Part shown: positions 1 through 8,593 of the stretch, piece after piece | Layout: every line of letters starts with the position of its first letter | How positions within the stretch are numbered: the stretch's first letter is position 1 | NCBI GenBank assembly: GCA_025354985.1 | Contig: JANXLU010000051.1 | Coordinates: 1 to 33,398, forward strand | Source of the DNA: Chloroflexota bacterium | GTDB taxonomy: Bacteria; Chloroflexota; Anaerolineae; J036; Brachytrichaceae | DNA: 33,398 bases | Direction of reading: 5' to 3' | The notes under the pieces: generated by a model | The model's input: the letters and a program-made list of their open reading frames with translations, nothing else | Told to the model about the DNA's origin: nothing | The model's database searches: none | Program-made: the position numbers and the translations under genes

Positions 1-2
1 CC

Positions 3-668
3 ACGGTGACCGACACACCGACCGAGACACCGACTCAGACGCCCACGGTGACCGACACGCCGACCGCGACGCCGACGGAGACACCCACGGTGACCGACAC
101 GCCGACCGCGACGCCGACTCAGACACCCACGGTCACGAACACAGCAACCGCGACACCGACTCAGACACCCACGGTGACCGATACGCCGACTGCGACGCCG
201 ACGGAAACACCAACTGTCACCCAGACGCCTACCGAAACACCGACCGCAACTCACACGCCGACGGCGACGGTCACCGTGACCCCGACGACCGAGGTGAAAC
301 CACCCGCTGCGGTGACGTTGTCACGGTTTGTCGCCATGCGCCAGACGGATGGTTCGGTCGTCGTGCGTTGGACGACGCTGAGCGAGCGGAATACAGTTGG
401 GTTTGCCATCTATCGATCAACCGGTGCGACTCCGTCCAAGCTGATACCTGCGGATGCGAGCGCGGTCACCGAACAACTGATCCCTGCTCGCGGTCTCAGC
501 GGAGCGGGATACGAGGTAATTGATTCCAATGCCGCAGCTTCAACCATCTACAGCTACTGGCTGGTTGAGCATGAGTCCGATGGTGCGGTAAACACCTACG
601 GGCCGGCCCTCTTGCAATCCACGTTTACCGTTGCGCTGCCGCTTGTGGTCAGCGACGGCGGTAGGTAG
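3..668 (+). CDS. 3' end of a surface protein with a Thr/Pro stalk and C-terminal beta-sandwich domain (5' truncated by window edge)
   Basis: The reading frame is open through the left edge, so only the C-terminal part is visible and the GTG at 6 is not a real start. Residues 1 to about 95 of the visible part are a Thr/Pro repeat with a 16-residue period built from [18 protein letters not shown] units, the kind of extended stalk that lifts exported domains off a cell surface. The rest, about 120 residues, is a compact domain with the motif [17 protein letters not shown], a later [13 protein letters not shown] segment and a hydrophobic end ([11 protein letters not shown]). A clearly homologous domain ends the large protein at the right edge of the window (WATLTEQNTVGFFVYRS). 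Domains of this kind are frequent at the C-termini of secreted Chloroflexota proteins. Function and ligand are not visible. A hairpin follows 15 nt after the stop. Confidence 0.8.
   Translation, partial: TVTDTPTETPTQTPTVTDTPTATPTETPTVTDTPTATPTQTPTVTNTATATPTQTPTVTDTPTATPTETPTVTQTPTETPTATHTPTATVTVTPTTEVKPPAAVTLSRFVAMRQTDGSVVVRWTTLSERNTVGFAIYRSTGATPSKLIPADASAVTEQLIPARGLSGAGYEVIDSNAAASTIYSYWLVEHESDGAVNTYGPALLQSTFTVALPLVVSDGGR
6..290 (+). repeat. 48-bp coding tandem repeat (Thr/Pro stalk)
   Basis: About six imperfect units of 48 bp encode TPT/TAT/TET/TQT-type Thr-Pro repeats. The units differ mostly at silent or E/Q/A/N positions, consistent with expansion by slippage or recombination followed by drift. 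Confidence 0.8.
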
Positions 669-683
669 ACCGGGGCAGCATGA

Positions 684-711
684 CCGGCAAGGTGCTCACG
701 CACTTTGCCGG
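684..711. terminator. Stem-loop 3' of the left-edge surface protein gene
   Basis: A 12-bp stem (684-695 paired with 700-711, one G-U type mismatch) with a 4-nt loop begins 15 nt after the stop codon and is followed by a short T-containing tract. It is placed as a terminator for the plus-strand gene. The T-run is weak, so the assignment is tentative. Confidence 0.55.
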
Positions 712-728
712 CACTTTGATTAGGGGTT

Positions 729-930
729 GCCGAATGGCGGGCTAGTAGCCCGGTGTAATCACCGGCACCGCGCTCCATATGTCGGCGGTCGCCGAATGAG
801 CGGGCTGGATGCCCGGTGTAATCACCGGCACCGCGCTCCATAGGTCGGCTGGCGCCGAATGGCCGGCTGGAAGCCCGGTGTAATCACCGGCACCGCGCTC
901 CATACGTCGGCCGGCGCCGAATGGCCGGCA
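729..930. repeat. 62-63 bp tandem repeat, 3.2 copies, each with a perfect 6-bp palindrome
   Basis: Units begin with GCCGAATG at 729, 791, 854 and 916, giving periods of 62, 63 and 62 bp. Each complete unit contains GCCCGGTGTAATCACCGG (748, 811, 873), a perfect CCGGTG/CACCGG palindrome with a TAAT loop, followed by CACCGCGCTCCATA. The array fills the space between two convergent genes, so it could act as tandem hairpins at both 3' ends. Short open frames across it look like products of the repeat and are not called as genes. Confidence 0.85.
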
Positions 931-937
931 TGGCGCG

Positions 938-2434
938 CTAATGAATCGTGAGCGCGAGCACGGATCGGGCGGGGAGCGTAAAGGTGAGCCGGTCGCCGAC
1001 CAGCTCGGCGCCCGCGAAGGGCTGCGGAGCGACGGCATCAGGATCGTCGAAGGTGTTGTGCGCCTGCATGGTCAGGGCGGTTAACACACGGCCGGACACC
1101 GTCTGCCCGTGCGCTCCCCGCACCGCGCACACCACCGCCGCCGACTGTGCCGGGTCGACGTTGCAAAGGGTTAGGTTGACCGCACCCGCATGATCACGTG
1201 AGGCCGACGCGGTGATGCCGGGCATCACCGCATGACCCGCGCCCACTGCGTCGACCTGCAGATCAAGCGCGAGCGCCTCGGCGTCGTGATGCACGCGATA
1301 CAGCTCAAACACATGATAGGTTGGGGTGCGCACAATCCGGTCGCTGTGTTCATCGGTCAGGATCAGGGCCTGCAACACGTTGACCGTCTGGGCGATGTTG
1401 GCCATGGTCACGCGGCGGCAGTGCTTGTTAAATATGTTTAGCGTGAGCGCGGCCACCAAGGCATCACGCAGGCTGTTTTGCTGATATAGAAAGCCGGGGT
1501 TTGTCCCGGGCTCCACGGCATACCAGGCGCCCCACTCGTCCACGATCAACTCAACTTTTCGCTCGGGATCGATCTGATCCATGATCGCGCTGTGGCGGGT
1601 GATGAGCTCATCCATGTGGGCGGCGGTCTTGAGGATAAAGCGCCAGTCGTGCTCTTCAAACTTGGTGGCGGACTGCAGCTGGCGGAACGGTCCATCAGGG
1701 GTGTAGTAGTGCAGGCTGAGGCCGTTCATTAGGAAGCCGCCGCGCATGTTGCGGCTTTGCTGCATCAGCACCTCGGTCCAGTGGTAATCATGATTGCGCG
1801 GGCCGCAGGCGATTTTGTAGATGCGGTTGTCACCAAAATTGCGCACATAGGTCTGGAAGCGGCGGTATTCCTGGGCATAGTGCTCGGCGGTCATGTTGCC
1901 TCCGCAACCCCAGTTTTCGTTGCCCACACCCCAGAAGCGGAGCGGCCAGGGCTCGGCGCGACCGTTGGCCGCGCGCAGGGCGGTCATCGGGCTTTGGTTG
2001 GCGCTGGTGAGGTATTCCACCCATTGTTGCATTTCCTGCACTGTGCCGCTGCCCACGTTGCCGCAAATGTAGGGCTCGCAGCCGAGCTGGTCGCACAGAT
2101 CCATAAACTCGTGGGTGCCAAAAGCATTGTCTTCGGTGACGCCGCCCCAGTGGGTGTTTACCATCGATGGGCGGCCGGCACGCGGACCGATGCCATCCTG
2201 CCAGTGATACTCGTCGGCAAAGCATCCGCCCGGCCAGCGCAAATTTGGGATACCCACACCGCGGAGCGCCTGGACCACGTCATTGCGGATGCCGCGCGTG
2301 TTTGGGATCGGCGAATCCTCGCCCACCCAAAACCCGCCATAGATGCAGCGACCCAGGTGCTCGGCGAAGTGGCCGTAGATGTGCCGGCTGATCTTGCCGG
2401 CGGTCACGTCGGTGTTCAGGATGAGGTTGTTCAT
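938..2434 (-). CDS. abfA: Intracellular alpha-L-arabinofuranosidase, GH51
   Basis: This 498-residue protein matches GH51 arabinofuranosidases over its whole length. These retaining enzymes release terminal L-arabinofuranose from arabinan, arabinoxylan or pectic side chains. The acid/base glutamate is E173 in [11 protein letters not shown] and the nucleophile is E300 in VDEWGAWY, at nearly the same positions as in characterised bacterial GH51 enzymes. Other family marks are the [14 protein letters not shown] and HYYTPDGP segments and a C-terminal beta-sandwich ending [16 protein letters not shown]. The ATG at 2434 is chosen because family proteins start near MNNLILN; an upstream GTG would add 16 residues with no family match. 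There is no signal peptide, so it should act in the cytoplasm on imported oligosaccharides. It lies 38 bp downstream of the apnL-like gene on the same strand and is probably co-transcribed with it. Confidence 0.93.
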   Translation of the reverse strand: MNNLILNTDVTAGKISRHIYGHFAEHLGRCIYGGFWVGEDSPIPNTRGIRNDVVQALRGVGIPNLRWPGGCFADEYHWQDGIGPRAGRPSMVNTHWGGVTEDNAFGTHEFMDLCDQLGCEPYICGNVGSGTVQEMQQWVEYLTSANQSPMTALRAANGRAEPWPLRFWGVGNENWGCGGNMTAEHYAQEYRRFQTYVRNFGDNRIYKIACGPRNHDYHWTEVLMQQSRNMRGGFLMNGLSLHYYTPDGPFRQLQSATKFEEHDWRFILKTAAHMDELITRHSAIMDQIDPERKVELIVDEWGAWYAVEPGTNPGFLYQQNSLRDALVAALTLNIFNKHCRRVTMANIAQTVNVLQALILTDEHSDRIVRTPTYHVFELYRVHHDAEALALDLQVDAVGAGHAVMPGITASASRDHAGAVNLTLCNVDPAQSAAVVCAVRGAHGQTVSGRVLTALTMQAHNTFDDPDAVAPQPFAGAELVGDRLTFTLPARSVLALTIH

Positions 2435-2472
2435 GGGGTGGTTTATACCGCAACCCAGGGCGCTGTCCCGCG

Positions 2473-4317
2473 CTACCGCCATTCCACCCGCGTGATGGAT
2501 TGGGGGGCGAGGGTCAACTGCAAACGAGTGCCCGCCGGCCTCAACCGGAGTTCCGCCGCGTCGCCGGCAAGCGCCGATACCCGGGCGGGACCGTCGACGC
2601 CGCGCACGACAACTGGTTGGCTGCGAATGCCAAAGTTTGCAATCAACGCACAGGTCAGCCGCCCGGACCGGAGCACCAGCGATTCAACCTGCAGGGGTTG
2701 ATCGCTGCGGCTGCGTACTACGGACCCGCCGGCGTGGTCGGCCAGAGCCGCAAATACGTCTGCCAAGGGAAACATGCCGTGTGCGTCGCCCAGCCCGCGC
2801 TCGCCAAACAATTCAAAGTAGGTGGCACTGTGTACGCCCTGCTCGGCAAGGTATTTGATGCTGCCCAGCGTCCATGCCGCACCAAACCAGGTGCGCTGGC
2901 GCGGGTCGGCCGGAGGTTCTGAGACCGCGGCCGGCACGGCGGCATACGGGTTGTGGCGTGGCAGCAGCGTGACGGGTGAGATAACCACCGGCGCGCGCGC
3001 GAGCGCCCTGGCGTTGGCGACCAGTGTGCCTTGGGCCCCGAGTGTCTCGATTAGTGAGGTGTCATCGAACGCATGAACCTGGGGATTGATGGAAACCGCG
3101 AGCGCATCCAACCGCCGTGCTGCCGCAGGATAGCGGTTGATGAACATAAAGTCCGTGTCCACCCCGGCAGCAAATTCGGCGTCCGGCGCGACGCCCGCCA
3201 GATGCGCGCGCGCGGATGCAAGCAGTGTGCGCAGCGGCGGCTCCGCCATGATCTCGCGATCACGATACAAAATCCAGCGCGCCACATTGGGTTTTAACTC
3301 ACGCACCACGGCGCCAAACCTGCGTAAGGATGCGTCTATGCTGTCGGTCGGCACAAAGAGCGCCAGTTCAAGCGGCGCACCCAGTCGGGTCGCGGTGTTC
3401 AGTGCGCGTCGCAAGCCCGGCACAAGTCCGGCGTCGTCAATGCGCACATCCGCCCGCACATGAGCCGGCTTTAGCGCGCGCAAGCGCTGCCAGGCCTGGC
3501 TGCGGTTGCCAATGGTTGCGTTTCCAAGCCCGACACCAATGCGCGGCAGAGGAAGGCTGCGCGCACCTATGGAGATTTTGATTGCAGCGGCATCCTGCGC
3601 GTCGGCGCGCAGGCGCGGCGCGCGCGCGGCAGCGTTGCCCTCCTGCCGGAGGCGCAACTCAACCGTTTGCGCAACCCGTTGCCCCTCGTGCATCGTTACC
3701 GGGACGGGCAATGCCAGGGGTGTTCCAAATGTCTTATAAGAGGCATCGGTCCAGTTGCGCTGATCTTCCAGCTCAAACACGTCACCCTTAAACACCATGT
3801 CGAGCCAGCAGGTTGGGCCCAACTGTTGGGATAACCCGCGCATGTTTTGAAAGGGGGGCACCGGTTGGGTGGCACTGATGCGCCGTGGCAGGGCGGCGAT
3901 GGAGATGGTCCCGTCGGTATGGTGCACCGTGCAGTGCGCACCCGCACACGCGGCCGGGTGCAACACGCAAAAGCCAATGCGATTCTTCAAAAATGTCTTG
4001 CGCGCAACGCCATCCATCGACAGCGTGATGACGCCGGCGGCGGCGCCGGTAATCACGCACTGCCAGGCAAAGTCAACATCGTTCAACAGGTTTTCGCAAG
4101 AATAGCGAATTTCAAAACTCTCAGCATCATGGCGCACTTCGACTTTTGAAAGCAGGTTTGGCGCGGTGCCCCAGTTGCGATCCCGAACGGCGGGATATAT
4201 CCGGCGCACACATTCGCGCCCATTCCAGAGCATGCCGCGCAGGTCGCCACCTTGAAAGCGCACCTCAAGCGGGCCGGCGCGCAGATGGTAGACCCGGGGG
4301 GCGGTTTCGTTTGGCAT
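2473..4317 (-). CDS. apnL: D-apionate lactonase-like protein (ApnL family)
   Basis: This 614-residue protein resembles the ApnL family, which hydrolyses D-apionolactone to D-apionate in D-apiose catabolism. Features I recognise are the N-terminal [16 protein letters not shown] segment (12-27), VRDRNWGT near residues 44-51, GFCVLHP (115-121) with the nearby HHTDG, and the strongly conserved block [16 protein letters not shown] (181-196), followed by a less conserved barrel-like C-terminal half. The length is typical of the family. No signal peptide is seen. It is the first gene of a minus-strand pair with GH51 and starts 16 bp from a GntR-type operator shared with the divergent regulator. An apiosidase and an ApsD-like dehydrogenase in the same window support the role. 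The assignment is by recognition of sequence pattern; no search was run. Confidence 0.82.
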   Translation of the reverse strand: MPNETAPRVYHLRAGPLEVRFQGGDLRGMLWNGRECVRRIYPAVRDRNWGTAPNLLSKVEVRHDAESFEIRYSCENLLNDVDFAWQCVITGAAAGVITLSMDGVARKTFLKNRIGFCVLHPAACAGAHCTVHHTDGTISIAALPRRISATQPVPPFQNMRGLSQQLGPTCWLDMVFKGDVFELEDQRNWTDASYKTFGTPLALPVPVTMHEGQRVAQTVELRLRQEGNAAARAPRLRADAQDAAAIKISIGARSLPLPRIGVGLGNATIGNRSQAWQRLRALKPAHVRADVRIDDAGLVPGLRRALNTATRLGAPLELALFVPTDSIDASLRRFGAVVRELKPNVARWILYRDREIMAEPPLRTLLASARAHLAGVAPDAEFAAGVDTDFMFINRYPAAARRLDALAVSINPQVHAFDDTSLIETLGAQGTLVANARALARAPVVISPVTLLPRHNPYAAVPAAVSEPPADPRQRTWFGAAWTLGSIKYLAEQGVHSATYFELFGERGLGDAHGMFPLADVFAALADHAGGSVVRSRSDQPLQVESLVLRSGRLTCALIANFGIRSQPVVVRGVDGPARVSALAGDAAELRLRPAGTRLQLTLAPQSITRVEWR

Positions 4318-4333
4318 GCGAGGTGGGCCTAAT

Positions 4334-4348
4334 ATACTATAATCGTAT
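4334..4348. promoter_or_regulatory. Operator A: 15-bp palindrome between apnL and gntR
   Basis: ATACTATAATCGTAT fits RTAYNATNATNRTAY and is palindromic at the fixed positions. It contains a perfect plus-strand TATAAT (4338-4343) that can serve as the -10 of the regulator gene, and overlaps TATATT/TATAGT hexamers usable for apnL on the minus strand. The position between divergent genes suggests autoregulation of the GntR protein and control of apnL. Confidence 0.7.
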
Positions 4349-4422
4349 GATTAAAATTCAGAGCAAAAGGCGTTGGCTCTGCGGGGTCGCACAGCCGGGC
4401 GCCACAGTATGATATTGACACC

Positions 4423-5193
4423 TTGAAAGCGAGCACCGCGCCTGCATCCAAACCCATCAGCACCTTTGACCTGCCCGTGCGCTCAGAACGTTTGAGCGAC
4501 AAGGTGGCCGCGCAACTGCAGCAGATGATACGCAGTGGCGAGCTAAAAACCGGTGACAAGCTGCCACCGGAGCGCGAGCTGGTTGAACGCATGGGGGTTA
4601 GCCGCACTGTGGTGCGCGAGGCCGTGCGATCTCTGGCGGCAAAGGGTCTTTTGGACGCGCGTTCGGGTGGCGGCACGGTTGTGTTGGCACCAAGCTCGGC
4701 GGTGGTATCCGAAATGATGACCATGATGCTGCACGACCACGCGCGCAGCAACGGCAAGGCGCACCAGGAGGATGTCTCGTTTGGACATTTGCAGGAGGTG
4801 CGGCGACACCTTGAGGTTGAGATTGCCGGTTTGGCCGCGGCGCGTCGCACAACGGCGGATCTTGAAAAGCTAAAGGGGCTGCTTGCCTCGCTGGTTGAAA
4901 GTGAACCCGATGCGGGATTGTGGGCGCGCGCCGATGTGAACTTTCACGCGGCCATCGCACAGGCCACCCACAACCCGCTCTACCCGGTGTTGCTGGGCTC
5001 AATCGCCGACATGCTGATGGCGGTGCGGCTGGTTGCAACCCGCCTTCCAAGCACCCGCAAAAATGCCTTCAACCATCACACCCGTATTTTGGAGCAACTG
5101 GTTGCGGGCAGTATTGTGGGCGCGCGCGCAGCGATGCAGGCCCACCTTGCCGAGGCTGAAGACACGTATCAACGGGCGCGCAAGGCCAAGTAA
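4423..5193 (+). CDS. GntR-family transcriptional regulator, FadR subfamily (FCD domain)
   Basis: The 256-residue protein has an N-terminal winged helix (about 20-90; LPPERELVERMGVSRTVVREAVRSL) and an all-helical FCD ligand-binding domain (about 120-250). The FCD metal-site pattern is complete: D171, H175, H218 or H219, and H241. FCD regulators usually bind small carboxylates or sugar acids, so an aldonate such as D-apionate is a reasonable effector; this is inference. The start is uncertain: TTG at 4423 gives the full domain, and no in-frame ATG lies upstream before the operator. The gene is divergent from apnL, and four similar palindromes in the window are its likely targets. A strong hairpin follows its stop codon. 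Confidence 0.93.
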   Translation: MKASTAPASKPISTFDLPVRSERLSDKVAAQLQQMIRSGELKTGDKLPPERELVERMGVSRTVVREAVRSLAAKGLLDARSGGGTVVLAPSSAVVSEMMTMMLHDHARSNGKAHQEDVSFGHLQEVRRHLEVEIAGLAAARRTTADLEKLKGLLASLVESEPDAGLWARADVNFHAAIAQATHNPLYPVLLGSIADMLMAVRLVATRLPSTRKNAFNHHTRILEQLVAGSIVGARAAMQAHLAEAEDTYQRARKAK

Positions 5194-5197
5194 CCCC

Positions 5198-5231
5198 GTG
5201 GGTAGCCGGGGGCAACACCCCGGCAACCCAC
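5198..5231. terminator. Bidirectional hairpin between convergent gntR and GH140 genes
   Basis: GTGGGT (5198-5203) pairs with ACCCAC (5226-5231) and GCCGGGG (5205-5211) pairs with CCCCGGC (5218-5224), leaving a 6-nt loop. It lies 5 nt after the gntR stop and 12 nt from the stop of the convergent GH140 gene, so it can end transcription from both sides. Confidence 0.7.
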
Positions 5232-5242
5232 CTTGCACGCTG

Positions 5243-6532
5243 CTATGTGCCGGGTGCGGCAAATCCCCGGGATGCATCATCCAGCACCAGCACCCAATCC
5301 GGCCAGGCCGCTGGCGGAGTAAATTCGCGCAGGCCGGCACGGTCGAATTCTCCGATGAGGGTGGCTGTGCCGGTGCGCGGGTTGAACCAGTGGCCAACGA
5401 TCCGGCTGCCGGACAGTTTTTCCAAATTGACCGAAACGGGTCTTTGCGTTGGCAGGTATATGAACGCGTATGAGCCGCTTTGATCGCGCGTGGCGCGCAC
5501 ATGATGGGCTGTCTTGCCCGGATCAGAAACAATGAGCGATTGATCCGGAATACGGGTCAAAAATGGCCTGCTCTCGCATAACGCACGCGCGTGCTGCATC
5601 TGGGCGGCGCCCGCAAGATGGAGCGCCTCGTGCCAGTTGCGGCGGCAAAACGTGATTGGTGCGAATTTCGGCGTCCAAAACTGCCAGATATCGTGGCAAC
5701 CGTAGGTGTGTCCAAACGCACCGGCAAACAGCGCCCAGTAGGCGCCCCGGCGCACATCGTACTCATCAAGGTACCCATTTTCAATGTTAAACCCGGCAGG
5801 ATGATCTTCATAGCCGTTTTCGGCATCCAAGCAGGGTTTGGTGGGTGTGCGCGCATAGTCCGAGGCAATGCAGGCGTAATTGTCCCGGTTGCGATTGTGA
5901 CCGGATTGCCACATGTTGAAATCCAACCAATCGGCGTCGTGAAAATCCTGCGCCGAGGATTGCGAACCTGTCGGGTGAAACGTGATGAGATGGTTGCCGC
6001 CGTCGCCCTCGCGTAGACCGGCCGCCAGCTCATCCATAATCGCGCGGTGCTCCGCGCTTTCAATCGCGCGATCACCACCGAGCACCCAGATAAGAGGCGC
6101 TTCCCTGTAACGCCGGGCGAGCCAGCGCGCATAGGCGCGGCTGTTGGCAGCGGTAAAAATTTGCGGGCCGATGCCCCAGCGGACGTTCCATTTGTCGCCC
6201 CACATCGGCAGCATGGCAATGTGCAGGCCCAATTCCGCGGCCATCCCCACCACTGCATCCACATGCGCGAAGTAGGCCTCATTGGGTTGGGCCGGATCGT
6301 CGTGGAAAAACGGGCAATGGCCATTGGCGGCGGGTTGATGAAGACCGTCGAATTCCGCCAGGACCACGGCCTGAATGACGGTGAACTTTTTTGCAGCCCG
6401 GTCGCGCAAATACTCTCCAGCCTCTTCCAGGGTAAGGCGGTGGAACAGTTCCCAAGCGGTGTCGGCCAGCCAGAAAAATGGGCGCCCATCGTCATAAATG
6501 AGAAATCGTTTGTTGTCACTGATTTTTAGCAT
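5243..6532 (-). CDS. GH140-type apiosidase (DUF4038 / apiosidase-like), cytoplasmic
   Basis: The 429-residue protein matches the DUF4038/apiosidase-like family along its length. The founding member releases D-apiose from rhamnogalacturonan-II side chains. Recognisable blocks are FFWLADTAWELFHRLTLEEA, WGDKWN, IWVLGGDR, ITFHPTGS, LDFNMWQSGH, CLDAENGYEDH and AFGHTYGCHDIWQFW, followed by a short beta-rich C-terminal domain of the type usually attached to this family (GSYAFIYLPTQRPV...HWFNPRTG). ATG 6532 (MLKISDN) is preferred; GTG 6541 would add three residues. Unlike the outer-membrane-associated Bacteroidetes enzymes there is no signal peptide, so the substrate must be imported. The gene is divergent from an ABC permease with operator B between them. 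Some DUF4038 proteins may have other specificities, so the apiose call leans on the apsD and apnL neighbours. Confidence 0.85.
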   Translation of the reverse strand: MLKISDNKRFLIYDDGRPFFWLADTAWELFHRLTLEEAGEYLRDRAAKKFTVIQAVVLAEFDGLHQPAANGHCPFFHDDPAQPNEAYFAHVDAVVGMAAELGLHIAMLPMWGDKWNVRWGIGPQIFTAANSRAYARWLARRYREAPLIWVLGGDRAIESAEHRAIMDELAAGLREGDGGNHLITFHPTGSQSSAQDFHDADWLDFNMWQSGHNRNRDNYACIASDYARTPTKPCLDAENGYEDHPAGFNIENGYLDEYDVRRGAYWALFAGAFGHTYGCHDIWQFWTPKFAPITFCRRNWHEALHLAGAAQMQHARALCESRPFLTRIPDQSLIVSDPGKTAHHVRATRDQSGSYAFIYLPTQRPVSVNLEKLSGSRIVGHWFNPRTGTATLIGEFDRAGLREFTPPAAWPDWVLVLDDASRGFAAPGT

Positions 6533-6548
6533 GATGTTCACATTTTGA

Positions 6549-6577
6549 TTGACAAATCAAATGTATGATGATAGTAT
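6549..6577 (+). promoter_or_regulatory. Candidate promoter of the LplB/YtcP/LplA-type transporter operon
   Basis: TTGACA at 6549-6554 and TAGTAT at 6572-6577 are separated by 17 bp. Transcription would begin about 6584, at or next to the ATG at 6585, which would make the first mRNA leaderless unless translation starts further in, for example at the GTG of IVNSRTS. Confidence 0.5.
6563..6577. promoter_or_regulatory. Operator B: 15-bp site between GH140 and ABC permease
   Basis: GTATGATGATAGTAT is identical over 15 bp to operator C upstream of apsD and matches RTAYNATNATNRTAY. It overlaps the spacer and -10 of the promoter-like pair TTGACA (6549-6554), 17 bp, TAGTAT (6572-6577), so a bound repressor would block polymerase. 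Confidence 0.75.
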
Positions 6578-6584
6578 CTATTTA

Positions 6585-7568
6585 ATGAACGCTGTCAAGG
6601 CCCGGATTGTGAACAGCCGGACATCCGCCAATAAGCGCGCAGCGCAGCCCCGCCGCCAGCGACTTGCTGCCTGGATCAATCGCAATGGCGCGCTGGTGCT
6701 GATGGCATTACCAGGCATGCTCGTATTGTTTACGTTCTCGTATGTTCCGATGCCGGGTATTGTGCTGGCCTTCAAGGATTTCAAGGCCGCGCTGGGAATC
6801 TGGGGCAGCGAATGGACCGGGTTTTCGAATTTTGAATATCTGTTCAGCACCGGTATTGCGCTGCGGATCATTCGCAATACGCTGTTCCTAAACGGGTTGT
6901 TCATTGTGGCCAATACGATTTGTTCGCTGGGCACCGCCGTGTTGCTGCACGAGGTTCACGAACGCTTCGTCTCGCGCATCTATCAGAGCGTGCTGTTCTT
7001 TCCATATTTCGTGTCGTGGGTCATCGTTGGGTATTTCATTTTTATTCTGTTTGGAACGGAGGGCGGTTTTATAAATGGGATTCTTGGCTCGTTTGGATTG
7101 GAACCCGTCAACTGGTATTCCAACCCGGCGTATTGGCCGGTCATATTGGTCCTGGCCAACCTTTGGCACAGCCTGGGTTATTTCACCGTCATTTATCTCG
7201 CGGGCATGCTTGCCATTAATCCAGAGTACTTTGAAGCAGCGCGCATCGATGGAGCCAACCGTCTGCAGGAGGTGTGGTTCATCATGCTTCCGCTGGTGCG
7301 CCCGCTGGTCATCATCAACTTGCTGCTGGCGATTGGGCGGATTTTCTTCTCCAACCTTGATTTGTATCTGAATGTGATTCGCAACCAGGGCGCCCTGCTG
7401 CCCACCACGGACGTTATTGACACGTATGTCTTCCGTTCGATCACGGTTCTGGGAAATTTCAACATGGCCGCAGCGGCCGGATTCTTTCAGGCATTTGTGG
7501 GGTTCGCGCTGGTGGTGCTGTGCAACTGGCTGGTCCGGCGATTCGAACCGGATCAGGCGCTGTTCTGA
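6585..7568 (+). CDS. Carbohydrate ABC importer permease, LplB type
   Basis: The 327-residue protein has a basic N-terminal tail, about six hydrophobic membrane segments, and the permease EAA loop EAARIDGANRLQEVWFIMLPL, which docks the ATPase. LPGMLVLFTFSYVPMPGIVLAFKDF near the start is characteristic of the LplB-like (oligosaccharide/aldouronate-type) inner-membrane permeases. ATG 6585 is chosen; the stretch upstream lies in the operator. It is followed after 4 bp by a second permease and then by a solute-binding lipoprotein. No ATPase gene accompanies the system, so a shared MsmK/UgpC-like ATPase encoded elsewhere is expected. Likely substrate: apiose-containing or other pectic oligosaccharide (inferred from the neighbourhood). 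Confidence 0.9.
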   Translation: MNAVKARIVNSRTSANKRAAQPRRQRLAAWINRNGALVLMALPGMLVLFTFSYVPMPGIVLAFKDFKAALGIWGSEWTGFSNFEYLFSTGIALRIIRNTLFLNGLFIVANTICSLGTAVLLHEVHERFVSRIYQSVLFFPYFVSWVIVGYFIFILFGTEGGFINGILGSFGLEPVNWYSNPAYWPVILVLANLWHSLGYFTVIYLAGMLAINPEYFEAARIDGANRLQEVWFIMLPLVRPLVIINLLLAIGRIFFSNLDLYLNVIRNQGALLPTTDVIDTYVFRSITVLGNFNMAAAAGFFQAFVGFALVVLCNWLVRRFEPDQALF

Positions 7569-7572
7569 GACC

Positions 7573-8457
7573 ATGAGTGGAGCCGCATTCAAACGCCGTC
7601 GCAGTATGACGCATGCCATGATTCATGGTGCCCTCGTCGCGACCTGCCTGGTCTGCATCGTTCCCTTATGGCTCATTATTTCGGCTTCATTTACCGATGA
7701 GCAGGCGTTGGTGGAACGCGGGTTTCGGTTGATCCCGGCGAAATTCAGCACAGAAGCATACCGGTTTTTGCTGGCGGATCCCGCGCAGATCTTGCGTGCC
7801 TACAGCGTGTCCGTGCTGGTCACGTTTAGTGGCGCCATGGTGAGCCTGTTTCTCATGTCCATGCTGGCGTACGCGCTCTCGCGACGCGATTTCTCGCTGC
7901 GCAAGGTGCTTGCCTTGTTTGTCTTCTTTCCCATCCTGTTCAACGCCGGCACCCTGCCGTTCTACATACTAATGGTGCGTCAGCTCGGTCTCAAAGACAA
8001 CCTGCTGGCGCTGGTGCTCCCGCCGCTGGTGCTGCCATTCTTCGTGTTGCTGTTGCGCACGTTCTTTTCAAATATTCCACGCGAATTGATTGAAGCGGCA
8101 AAGTTGGATGGCGCCTCGGAATGGCTTATTTACTTTCGCGTGGTGGTGCCCCTTTCGACGCCCGCCCTAGCCACGGTGGGTTTGTTCTCACTGCTGTTCT
8201 ATTGGAACGATCTTTATCTGTCGTTGCTCTTCATCAACGACAAGTCGCTTTATAACCTGCAATACCTGCTGTATCAAATCATTGCCAACATCCAACTGCT
8301 TGAAGAGGGATTTGCCGGCCAGGGTCTTAAACCACCCCTCCAGTCCGTGCGCATGGCCATGGCGGTTCTGGCCATGGGACCGGTCTTGTTCGCCTTCATG
8401 TTTGTGCAACGTTATTTCATCAAGGGAATCACATTGGGCGGGTTAAAGGGCGATTGA
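7573..8457 (+). CDS. Carbohydrate ABC importer permease, YtcP/MalG type
   Basis: The 294-residue protein is the second membrane subunit of the importer. It has about six membrane segments and the EAA loop ELIEAAKLDGASEWLIYFRVVVPL. SASFTDEQALVERGFRLIPAKFSTEAYRFLL after the first segment is typical of the YtcP-like partner of LplB permeases, as is the end QRYFIKGITLGGLKG. ATG 7573 is 4 bp after the stop of the first permease; the longer frame reading back to 7417 overlaps that gene and has no family support. Confidence 0.9.
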   Translation: MSGAAFKRRRSMTHAMIHGALVATCLVCIVPLWLIISASFTDEQALVERGFRLIPAKFSTEAYRFLLADPAQILRAYSVSVLVTFSGAMVSLFLMSMLAYALSRRDFSLRKVLALFVFFPILFNAGTLPFYILMVRQLGLKDNLLALVLPPLVLPFFVLLLRTFFSNIPRELIEAAKLDGASEWLIYFRVVVPLSTPALATVGLFSLLFYWNDLYLSLLFINDKSLYNLQYLLYQIIANIQLLEEGFAGQGLKPPLQSVRMAMAVLAMGPVLFAFMFVQRYFIKGITLGGLKGD

Positions 8458-8593
8458 AGCCAACGGACCGCAGGCATTCCAGGAGGTTTATTCACGCAAC
8501 AAGCACCACCATCCACACCCCACCGTTCCAAACCTGGTGGTTGGCCAGTCACGGCTATCCACAAAAGCAGATTCACAAGAGGAGCAAGAATAC

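Noticed and set aside
729-930. Possible CRISPR array
   Set aside because: The whole 62-63 bp unit repeats with no unique spacers, and no cas genes are present.
596-1038. Two minus-strand frames with repeated ERGAGDYTG peptides
   Set aside because: The peptide repeats are simply translations of the 62-63 bp palindromic tandem repeat between convergent genes.
1757-2701. A long plus-strand open frame of 314 codons
   Set aside because: It runs antisense through the GH51 gene and into the end of apnL, has no recognisable domain, and both minus-strand genes are clear family members.
4329-4850. A minus-strand frame across the gntR start region
   Set aside because: It covers operator A and the regulator's DNA-binding domain in antisense, and its sequence is Arg/Ser-rich with no domain.
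6888-7619. A 243-codon minus-strand frame
   Set aside because: It is the complement of the first permease gene, whose EAA motif and membrane segments are clear.
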